Assembly: GCA_030049955.1 (NCBI GenBank)
Contig: JASIJX010000415.1
Span: forward strand, 1 to 6,121
DNA: 6,121 nt
From: Acidobacteriaceae bacterium
Lineage (GTDB): Bacteria; Acidobacteriota; Terriglobia; Terriglobales; Acidobacteriaceae
Direction: 5' to 3'
The first letter of the stretch is position 1, and each line of letters opens with the position of its first letter. Positions 1-5,507 of the stretch are shown one piece after another. The notes beneath the pieces are model-generated. The model saw only the letters and a list, made by a program, of their open reading frames with translations. It did not search any database and was not told where the DNA came from. The position numbers and the translations under genes were made by a program.

Positions 1-236
1 GGAAGATGCTCGAGCGGCGATGATTCGCTCGTCCCCGCATTGCTGTCACTGCCCGTGGACTTCGAAATAAAGTAGCAACTTGTGACACCCAGGCTGGAGA
101 GCGTGACCAGCGGACCATTGGGATTCGAGGGGTTGAGATAATTTGCTGCCGTCGGGCATGATCCACCCGAGGCCCAGGCAGCTCCGGCGCTGAGAAGGCA
201 CGCCAGAAAACTGAAGAAACGCACAAACTTCATCAT
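1..236 (-). CDS. Secreted protein, N-terminal part; probable right-handed parallel beta-helix protein (cut by window edge)
   Basis: The frame starts with two adjacent ATG codons (236 and 233) and stays open for 78 codons to the left edge, so only the N-terminus is present. A GTGAGG ribosome-binding site (complement of 246-251) sits 9 bases upstream. Residues 1-22 form a clear Sec signal peptide: Lys3 and Arg6, a hydrophobic core of Phe, Leu, Ala and Cys, and a likely cleavage after Ala-Trp-Ala (20-22). The mature start has two cysteines (27 and 54), an Asn/Pro/Gly-rich stretch, and then YFISKSTGSDSNAGTSESSP (55-74). From memory, a 'Gly-Ser-Asp-x-Asx-x-Gly-Thr-Ser-x-x-x-Pro' segment soon after the signal is typical of Acidobacterial parallel beta-helix (pectate-lyase-like) exported proteins. 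The helical repeats themselves lie outside the window, so the fold is inferred. Another frame over the same bases has a slightly longer ORF but no signal peptide or ribosome-binding site. Secretion is fairly sure; the family is less so. Confidence 0.62.
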   Translation of the reverse strand, partial: MMKFVRFFSFLACLLSAGAAWASGGSCPTAANYLNPSNPNGPLVTLSSLGVTSCYFISKSTGSDSNAGTSESSPLEHL

Positions 237-283
237 GAAAAATTGCCTCACTTCTCAAGGCTTTTTTACCTTGAAATGCGCTG

Positions 284-311
284 ATTGTACCCCCCATTGG
301 TTACCAAACAA
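284..311 (-). promoter_or_regulatory. Candidate sigma70-type promoter for the secreted-protein gene
   Basis: Read on the minus strand, TTGTTT (306-311) and TACAAT (284-289) are separated by 16 bases. The -10 element differs from consensus at one position, while the -35 matches only TTG. The site lies about 50 bases upstream of the start at 236 in an AT-rich stretch, which would give a 5' leader of roughly 40 bases. A run of six G lies in the spacer next to the -10. This is consensus matching by eye only. Confidence 0.33.
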
Positions 312-395
312 GTGACTTCTAGCAATCACTCGCAGAAAATAGAAACTACAGTAACCGTACGGATACCCAGACACAAGGCAACTTGCGATCAATCA

Positions 396-421
396 CAGTT
401 TAAATTACTGAATCTAAACTG
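396..421. repeat. 7-bp inverted repeat upstream of the secreted-protein gene
   Basis: CAGTTTA (396-402) and TAAACTG (415-421) are perfect inverted repeats separated by 12 AT-rich bases. Flanking AAT (391-393) and ATT (422-424) could lengthen the pairing with a two-base bulge. It lies about 85 bases upstream of the candidate -35, a position compatible with an activator or repressor site. No ribosomal or tRNA-like context is present. A chance occurrence in AT-rich DNA cannot be excluded. Confidence 0.3.
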
Positions 422-670
422 ATTACAGATGATTCCATGCTTCAGACCATCAACGGTCTCGTTCTCTCCTTCACAGCCGTATTAGGGACATTTTAGCAGC
501 AATCTCTTCTCTTTTTCAGCGTCGGCGCGAAAATCCCAAGCCTCCGGTTGAAGAGCCCGCGACCCTGGTGGCGGGCAGCCAGCTTGATTTTGCCTGGCAG
601 AAGACGTCCGCGATGCCTGGGAGAGGGACGTGGACGAGATGGTTAAGTTCCCGGGAGGGGATTGAGGACT

Positions 671-715
671 CGGGCAATCGCCCGGTCGACAAGCTATAAC
701 CGGAAGACAACCGGT
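671..715 (-). terminator. Possible structured 3' end of the glycosyltransferase transcript
   Basis: Two hairpins lie just downstream of the GT2 stop codon. The first is a 5-bp stem ACCGG/CCGGT with a 7-base loop (699-715). The second is a tighter GC stem, CGGGC/GCCCG, with a 4-base loop (671-684). Neither is followed on the minus strand by a U tract, so a classical intrinsic terminator is not shown. They could instead protect the mRNA 3' end or be incidental to GC-rich sequence. Confidence 0.22.
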
Positions 716-730
716 ATTATCGGACGAGCT

Positions 731-1906
731 CTATCGCCTTGCGTGTTTCGCCATAGAGGGAATCCCCGCACACATCAGTCGCAGTTGGTATTCCAATTCC
801 TGGAAGCGTCGCACAGTGGTATGCAGCATCAGACCGACGGCAGTCACCAGCATGCCGGAAAGCACCAAACCAACCGCCAATACGGCAGACGGCAGCCGCG
901 GTACGAGCCCCGTGTGAAGAAATTCAATCACCACGGAAAACCCAGGGATGAGCCCGGCAATCGCTAATAGAGCGCCCAAGGTACCAAAAAAAGTGAGCGG
1001 CTTGTAATCACGGAACAGCGACAGGATCATTTGCAGGATCCCTATCCCGTCGTGAAAGTGCCGAATCTTGGAGTAGCTGCCTTCGGGGCGCTGACTGAGG
1101 TTAATAGGGATCTCAACAACACGATATCTGCGTTCGAGAGCTTTAACCGTAAGTTCGGCTTCGATCTGAAAGCCCCCAGCAAACAGCGGAATCTGCTTCA
1201 CAAACTCACGGCTGAACACGCGATATCCGGATAGGATATCAGTGAGGCGAACGCCAAATACGAAGTTCAGGACGGAAAGAAAAATGTTGTTTCCGATACG
1301 GTTCAGAGGGCGAAATTCGCTTTTCGAGCAGTCGTGCAGCCGCGAGCCCACCACCATATCCGCTTCCCGGTTCACCACCGGCTGAATGAGGGCATGGACC
1401 TCCGTCGGATCGTATGTGGCATCGCCATCCACCATCACGTAGATTTCGGCGTCTACCTGTTGAAACATGGATTGCACAACGTAGCCTTTGCCTTGGCGCA
1501 ATTCCCGCGCAACGACAGCACCGGCGGCGCGTGCCTCCTCTACTGTGCCGTCCGTGGAGTTGTTGTCGAAGACGTAAATCTTGGCGTTTGGCAATTGAAC
1601 GAGAAAATCCTTTACCACTTGCCGGATGGTCAATTCTTCGTTGTAGCAAGGAACGATAACTGCGACGCGAGGCTCAGATTTCGTGTCAACAAGTCGATCG
1701 CCCTCTTCCAGGTGGGTCCGGAGTCGCCTGACTACGGCCTGCGAGCCGTCTGTGCTGCCATTGTCTGCGACTATGACTTCCCCTTCGATGCGCCGCTCGC
1801 ACAGTGTTGCCTGAGCCTTGAGCACGCAAGCCTCGACGGTCTCAGCCTCGTTCAAACATGGCGTCGCGATCGATAATTTCAACGCAGTCTTTTCATCCAT
1901 GTTCAT
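731..1906 (-). CDS. Membrane-anchored family 2 glycosyltransferase with an extra truncated GT2 N-terminus (GtrB/DPM-like)
   Basis: Product of 391 residues, probably moving a sugar from a nucleotide donor to polyprenyl phosphate at the cytoplasmic face. The complete GT2 domain begins at VAVIVPCYNEE (81-91) and continues with DNNSTDGT (114-121), the metal-binding VDGDATYDP (159-167), VVGSR (185-189), LSGYRVF (225-231) and GGFQIEAEL (244-252). Two hydrophobic C-terminal segments (about 305-329 and 339-362) match the two-helix anchor of GtrB-type enzymes. Ahead of this lies a second GT2 beginning, LSIATPCLNE (11-20) to ADNGSTDGSQA (47-57), which then breaks off: it has no DxD motif or acceptor half. 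No ATG, GTG or TTG lies between the two parts, so they must be translated as one chain. The start at 1906 is chosen for its GAGGAA ribosome-binding site and because homology begins a few residues later; the frame is open 43 codons further upstream, but that part is not protein-like. Family certain; donor and acceptor unknown. Confidence 0.9.
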   Translation of the reverse strand: MNMDEKTALKLSIATPCLNEAETVEACVLKAQATLCERRIEGEVIVADNGSTDGSQAVVRRLRTHLEEGDRLVDTKSEPRVAVIVPCYNEELTIRQVVKDFLVQLPNAKIYVFDNNSTDGTVEEARAAGAVVARELRQGKGYVVQSMFQQVDAEIYVMVDGDATYDPTEVHALIQPVVNREADMVVGSRLHDCSKSEFRPLNRIGNNIFLSVLNFVFGVRLTDILSGYRVFSREFVKQIPLFAGGFQIEAELTVKALERRYRVVEIPINLSQRPEGSYSKIRHFHDGIGILQMILSLFRDYKPLTFFGTLGALLAIAGLIPGFSVVIEFLHTGLVPRLPSAVLAVGLVLSGMLVTAVGLMLHTTVRRFQELEYQLRLMCAGIPSMAKHARR

Positions 1907-1914
1907 ATTAGTTA

Positions 1915-1920
1915 TTCCTC
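1915..1920 (-). promoter_or_regulatory. Ribosome-binding site that sets the GT2 start
   Basis: GAGGAA on the minus strand lies 8 bases before the ATG at 1906. This favours 1906 over the earlier in-frame ATG at 2035, which would add 43 residues rich in Ser, Arg and Pro that resemble no GT2 N-terminus. Confidence 0.65.
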
Positions 1921-2141
1921 GCCAAGAAAGGGGATGCCCTGTCTTCGAAATAGGATATAGATTGCCGGAGTAATTCGGCGATCTCCACGATTCTCTGCAG
2001 GAGAATGGTGACTCTCTCTCTAACGAAATCGACAAGATACAACGTTGCGAGACTTCTCTTCTTGATAGGGAAGGCTCGCCTATAGGAGGATTGCCGTTCT
2101 TACAAGCTGCTATTTCCGCGCCCAGGCATTCCGTTTCAAAT

Positions 2142-2918
2142 CTAATTGTTAAGTGGTGATTTATAGCTCGGTCTTACGGCTTTCAGAAGGCCGAGCCAAC
2201 CAGAATCTTGACACTGGACTGCGTAGCCCGCCCGCTTTAAAGTTTCCGCTGCTTCGGGCATACGTCGCTCGTGACACTCCATCGCAATCCGGTCGATCTT
2301 TTGAAAGGTTTCCGGTGAGGTGATGCCCAGGATTTCGTACTCGGCTCCCTCGCAGTCGAGCTTCAGCAAATCGACTCGCGTCAGGCTGCGTAACAATGAA
2401 TCAAGCGTCAAGCAACTCACCGAGACATTAGGAGAGCGCCCCTGTCCATGAGTCGACACGCTTTCGGAGCGAATTCGGCCCGAAGCATCGTGATCGATGA
2501 ATAGCGGGACTTCTCCGTCGTGGTCCCCAATTGCACCCTGAATCGTGACAATTCGATCTTCGAGCCGATTGCGCCGCACATTATCGATCAAGATCTCGAA
2601 GGTCTGAGCACATGGCTCTACAGCCCAAACGAGAGCGCCCTGGTTCGCAGCCCACAGGCTGAAAAAACCCTGATTTGCGCCGATGTCCACAACTATCATG
2701 CCCTCGCTAAGGACAAAGCCCGGAATCTTGTAATCTCCCTTGGTCCAAACCTCGTGGAACATGAACATCGATTTAGTAAAGCCACGGATTGCAAGACCAC
2801 TTGTCCGCACGGTAACAAATTCCTTCCCGAATGCGGCCAATGCGTTATAGAACCATTTGTATACACGGATTGGCAACCGGCGCTCTACAAAAAGCACTTG
2901 AATTGCACGCGGGATCAT
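2142..2918 (-). CDS. FkbM-family SAM-dependent methyltransferase
   Basis: Product of 258 residues, a class I methyltransferase of the FkbM family, whose members O-methylate sugars or other small hydroxylated groups and are frequent in polysaccharide loci. The SAM-binding motif I is VVDIGANQGFFS (76-87), followed by the acidic strand end AVEP (99-102). The FkbM hallmark LLKLDCEGAEYEIL lies at 184-197, and IAMECHE (211-217) is the usual following strand. The first 60 residues are basic and aromatic with no signal peptide, so the enzyme should be cytoplasmic or loosely membrane-associated. The ATG at 2918 is preceded by an AGGGGG ribosome-binding site (complement of 2930-2935) 11 bases away, a slightly long spacing. 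The gene is complete. It is 181 bases from the GT39-like gene and 235 from the GT2 gene, so it may have its own promoter. A glycan substrate is inferred from the neighbours only. Confidence 0.9.
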   Translation of the reverse strand: MIPRAIQVLFVERRLPIRVYKWFYNALAAFGKEFVTVRTSGLAIRGFTKSMFMFHEVWTKGDYKIPGFVLSEGMIVVDIGANQGFFSLWAANQGALVWAVEPCAQTFEILIDNVRRNRLEDRIVTIQGAIGDHDGEVPLFIDHDASGRIRSESVSTHGQGRSPNVSVSCLTLDSLLRSLTRVDLLKLDCEGAEYEILGITSPETFQKIDRIAMECHERRMPEAAETLKRAGYAVQCQDSGWLGLLKAVRPSYKSPLNN

Positions 2919-3099
2919 TTGTGACGAATCCCCCTAGGACCAGTTTCGTACAACCATAGGCGGGCAAGCGGTATTTATCAATGCAACTAGAACGAATTTG
3001 CAAAGTATCTAGCCAGCATCAGCGCAGATTGCAACAACTGGCGTTGACTCGACGATATACCGCCACAACCGGCTTTGCCACACCGATCAAAGACGGTCG

Positions 3100-4842
3100 T
3101 CAGTCAATGGCTTGGTCCAGAGATGGGCTCGCGAGATCTCGAGTTACTATGCATCTTCGAACTCCGATTATGCCAGTGGTAAGAAGCGCCAATACCACAG
3201 TTATATAAATCCATAAGGCCTTAGGTGGTAACCCAATAAGCTTCCGCTTTAACAGCATCAGTTCAGGAAGCACCGCGTTTTCCGGATGTGGTAACCAATT
3301 TATAAAGGCGCTTTCAGTGCTTACCGCATTAGCTTCTTTCCAGTAGCTCAAGGGATCGGAATCGGAATCCGAATCTCGCTTTACTGCCCCGGTTCTGGTC
3401 TCATCCGGCTCGCTGTAACTTGCCTCGGTCTTCGGTATGGAAGTATCGAACCAATAGTTCACCGCGGCAAACGGAATCGAATCGTACCACCATGGCTTTT
3501 GGGATCGATGTGCATAGAAGATTAAGTCAGCATAATAGCGATCTCGCGGATAAGGGACTGTTACGACCTGGATAATGAAACCAGCCGCCAACAAGGCAAC
3601 CGCGATCGAGCGCTGGATCGACCGGAACCTCTGGTTTTCGCCTGGCACAGCTCGCCGTTGAAGAGCTTCGAGGCCGGGCGCCATCATCATAATCAAAAAC
3701 GGGAGAGCGGGAATGAGATAGCGCGGGCCGCCAGCCCAGCCGCCGTGCCACGCATAGAACTTCGCGTAAAACACAAAATTGATAAGGAAGACTGCCCCGC
3801 AGAGGACCGCCTCTGCTCGATGAATGTGCAGGAAACGCGGGAACCAGATCAGTGCGAGCAACACCCAGGGTGCAAACCAAACGAGCCCTACCTGTCCGTG
3901 GAACAAAAGCTCGCGAATTCCCTGAAAAAGTGGATTGGAAAACGTAAAGGAGGCTGTGGGAAAGGCAACCTGATAACCTGTGTCAAAAATACTGCCAAAC
4001 CGTATGTAATTCGTCCAGCCGATCAAGACACCCCACAACACGACGGGCGCCGAGAATACTATAGAGTCGCGAGCGAATTGTGCCCACGACAACCTGCGCA
4101 GGCGAGCCTGAGCCGCCAGGCCAAGAATAAACGCAGGAAACAGTGCGACACCCGCAACCCGCGTGCCGCAAGCTGCACCGAACGCAAATCCGGAAAGAGC
4201 ACAAGCGAAGGCGGTGCGGGGACTGGACAACAAGTAAGCAGCTATCAGGAGCGCAAGCGTGAAATACGGTTCAGTCAAGAGGCCGCTTACGCTGTTGTGC
4301 CAGAACGGGGATCCGAAAGCAAGAACGCAGGCCCCCAAAACCGCTGTGCGCGAGCTGTAACGGAGTCTTAAAATCCACATCGCCAGGACTACACAACTCA
4401 ATGGCGCAACTAACAATGTGAATAAGGAGGCGCTCGCTTTCGCAACCAGGGCCGAATCGACATGAACGAACCCTGAGAAGACACGCGCACCAAGAATGGC
4501 GGGCACGACCGCCAGCGATGGGACAAAGCCATATGAGGCATAAAATCGTCCATCCCTGCCAGGTATGCAAGTCGAGCCGATCTCCGGGTCATCGTAGCGA
4601 GGGTCGCAGGGTTCGGAACTCAGCGAATGCTGATTGATCATCGACTCAGCTACTCGGAACATTGCTGTGCTATCGGACATCCTGCCGATACGGCCGGACC
4701 ACGTGAGCAGGTAGAACCCAGTAATGCAGAGATAAAGGCTCAGGTAGAAACGCATCTGCGAGACCGCTTTGACTGGAAGCTTGGTCTTTGCCCCCGGCGG
4801 CACGCGATGTGTCTCGTTGAATGGTTCTGTTTTTGTGATCAT
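3100..4842 (-). CDS. Polytopic GT-C glycosyltransferase, GT39/PMT-like
   Basis: Product of 580 residues with about a dozen hydrophobic segments (roughly 33-50, 103-125, 134-157, 166-180, 190-205, 211-241, 261-279, 316-334, 345-362, 373-388, 411-428 and 541-559). Between the first two lies an outward loop with MSDSTAMFRVAE (55-66), where GT-C enzymes of the GT39/ArnT type place their catalytic acidic residue; Asp57 is the candidate. The loop FYAWHGGWAGGPRYLIPALP (362-381) is typical of bacterial GT39-like proteins that use polyprenyl-phosphate sugars. Residues about 430-540 form a long hydrophilic loop rich in Trp, Tyr and Pro with a DSDSDSD run (490-496), followed by one last helix. The ATG at 4842 has an AAGGA ribosome-binding site 6 bases upstream (4849-4853). 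The first 30 residues are polar and precede the first helix; Met30 is a weaker alternative start. The protein should sit in the inner membrane. Its family is probable; its acceptor (lipid A, protein or glycan) is unknown. Confidence 0.8.
   Translation of the reverse strand: MITKTEPFNETHRVPPGAKTKLPVKAVSQMRFYLSLYLCITGFYLLTWSGRIGRMSDSTAMFRVAESMINQHSLSSEPCDPRYDDPEIGSTCIPGRDGRFYASYGFVPSLAVVPAILGARVFSGFVHVDSALVAKASASLFTLLVAPLSCVVLAMWILRLRYSSRTAVLGACVLAFGSPFWHNSVSGLLTEPYFTLALLIAAYLLSSPRTAFACALSGFAFGAACGTRVAGVALFPAFILGLAAQARLRRLSWAQFARDSIVFSAPVVLWGVLIGWTNYIRFGSIFDTGYQVAFPTASFTFSNPLFQGIRELLFHGQVGLVWFAPWVLLALIWFPRFLHIHRAEAVLCGAVFLINFVFYAKFYAWHGGWAGGPRYLIPALPFLIMMMAPGLEALQRRAVPGENQRFRSIQRSIAVALLAAGFIIQVVTVPYPRDRYYADLIFYAHRSQKPWWYDSIPFAAVNYWFDTSIPKTEASYSEPDETRTGAVKRDSDSDSDPLSYWKEANAVSTESAFINWLPHPENAVLPELMLLKRKLIGLPPKALWIYITVVLALLTTGIIGVRRCIVTRDLASPSLDQAID
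3357..3374. repeat. Three-unit hexamer repeat inside the GT39-like gene
   Basis: CGGAAT occurs twice in tandem (3357-3368), followed by a one-mismatch copy CCGAAT (3369-3374). On the coding strand it encodes alternating Ser and Asp within the DSDSDSD run of the hydrophilic loop. Such a hexamer array can gain or lose units in frame by slippage. Confidence 0.7.
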
Positions 4843-5000
4843 TGTTGGTCCTTCAGTCTTTATCTGCGACGAACGAGCCGCACTTTATCCGCCGGCATTG
4901 TAGTAGAGGTCGTTTTCCGTATCTCGGAGCCGGACGGCCCATTTAGTGCTGAGTAAGCTGCGTCCGCATACTTGTAAAACTTTTAGCGCTTTGTTCGGAG

Positions 5001-5036
5001 AGCAGATCGGCACGAGAGCTCGTGCGAAGTTCTGCT
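5001..5036 (-). terminator. Strong two-part hairpin downstream of the VOC gene; possible terminator or mRNA 3' structure
   Basis: GCACGAG (5010-5016) and CTCGTGC (5019-5025) are perfect inverted arms with only 2 bases between them (effectively a 6-bp stem with a 4-base loop). Outer arms AGCAGA (5001-5006) and TCTGCT (5031-5036) pair beyond a 3/5-base internal loop. The structure begins 25 bases after the VOC stop codon and lies well before the GT39-like gene, where an operon end would be expected. On the minus strand no U-run follows directly, so it is not a textbook intrinsic terminator. Confidence 0.4.
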
Positions 5037-5060
5037 ACACCCTGAATCACTTTGTGAGCC

Positions 5061-5507
5061 TCAGACGTGGCTTTCAAGAAACTCTATCAACAGCTTCTCT
5101 TTTGTCAGGGCCCAGGCGATGCGTCGGCCGCCGAAGGCTACTGCAGGCACAGGCCGGCGGATTACTACAGTCCCCGTGGATTTACAGAACCGAAGGTGCT
5201 GTTCAAGGTGGTCGACCTCATAGCAGAGGTGATGAAGTCCGCCGCCCGCGTTCAAGAAGCGGGAGACTGGCGAATCCGGGCCTCCTGGCTCGACCAGTTC
5301 AATCAGCGAATCGTGGCCGTGAGCTCCGTGAAGGAAGGTTACCCGGACCTTCTGTATGGGATCGAATATGATGTTGCCGTCCCAGGTAGCTCCTAACGAA
5401 CGTGCGAATGACTCGGCACTTTCCCGAATCGAGTTCACCACAAATCCGATGTGGTGAAGCCGCTGCCCTTTCGGGGGACTAATTTCGTGGAATGCGACGT
5501 TACTCAT
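5061..5507 (-). CDS. VOC (glyoxalase/bleomycin-resistance fold) protein, methylmalonyl-CoA-epimerase-like
   Basis: Product of 148 residues, a complete two-module VOC protein. The modules start at LHHIGFVV (17-24) and LHHLCYEV (91-98), each followed by a strand ending in an acidic residue: LIELVEP (68-74) and LIEFLE (140-145). The expected metal ligands are His19, Glu70, His93 and Glu142, all present, so a metal-dependent enzyme is likely rather than a binding protein. Spacing and length resemble the methylmalonyl-CoA epimerase / Glyoxalase_4 branch, but that group is functionally diverse. No signal peptide; cytoplasmic. Its ATG lies inside the end of the GNAT gene: the 8 bases ATGAGTAA hold both the VOC start and the GNAT stop, and there is no strong ribosome-binding site, which suggests translational coupling. 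Its partner and the locus suggest a CoA- or carrier-bound acyl group or a sugar precursor as substrate (inference). Confidence 0.85.
   Translation of the reverse strand: MSNVAFHEISPPKGQRLHHIGFVVNSIRESAESFARSLGATWDGNIIFDPIQKVRVTFLHGAHGHDSLIELVEPGGPDSPVSRFLNAGGGLHHLCYEVDHLEQHLRFCKSTGTVVIRRPVPAVAFGGRRIAWALTKEKLLIEFLESHV

Larger units (their letters stand above)
237..730. other. Long intergenic region with a sharp base-composition change
   Basis: No confident gene is visible here. By hand count, 301-420 is about 38% GC, while 541-660 is about 65% GC. The left half holds the candidate promoter and the inverted repeat. The right half holds GC-rich hairpins and, on the plus strand, a frame open from 433 to 699 with no good start codon, plus a short second frame (588-665). 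Both have GC-rich third positions and could be a decayed gene. A minus-strand frame (516-710) has no ribosome-binding site or recognisable motif. Confidence 0.6.

Noticed and set aside
46..297. 83-residue minus-strand frame at the left edge
   Set aside because: It overlaps the signal-peptide gene in another frame, has no ribosome-binding site, and its protein shows no signal, motif or domain.
516..710. 64-residue minus-strand frame between GT2 and the secreted protein
   Set aside because: It has no ribosome-binding site or recognisable motif, is rich in Ser, Pro and Arg, and is likely a GC-driven open frame.
662..967. 101-residue plus-strand frame
   Set aside because: It is mostly antisense to the 3' end of GT2; His/Gln/Arg-rich with no motif or ribosome-binding site.
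1239..1649. 136-residue minus-strand frame inside GT2
   Set aside because: It is an alternate frame of the GT2 gene, very rich in Arg, Gly and Cys, and shows no domain.
1334..1876. 180-residue plus-strand frame
   Set aside because: It lies entirely antisense to the well-supported GT2 domain. Its length follows from the codon bias of that gene.
2079..2086. CCTATAGG palindrome upstream of GT2
   Set aside because: Eight-base palindromes occur by chance and nothing around it suggests an operator.
2520..2924. 134-residue plus-strand frame
   Set aside because: It is antisense to the FkbM methyltransferase, whose motifs are intact on the other strand.
2990..3060. Possible promoter (TTGCAA with TAGATA at 17 bases) upstream of FkbM
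   Set aside because: The -10 match is poor (three of six) and several equally weak alternatives exist in the same gap.
3658..4371. 237-residue plus-strand frame
   Set aside because: It is antisense to the GT39-like membrane protein; its very polar, Lys/Arg/Glu-rich text is what the reverse of hydrophobic codons gives.
4946..5396. Two plus-strand frames over the VOC gene
   Set aside because: They are antisense to a gene with intact VOC metal-ligand motifs, and neither has domain features.
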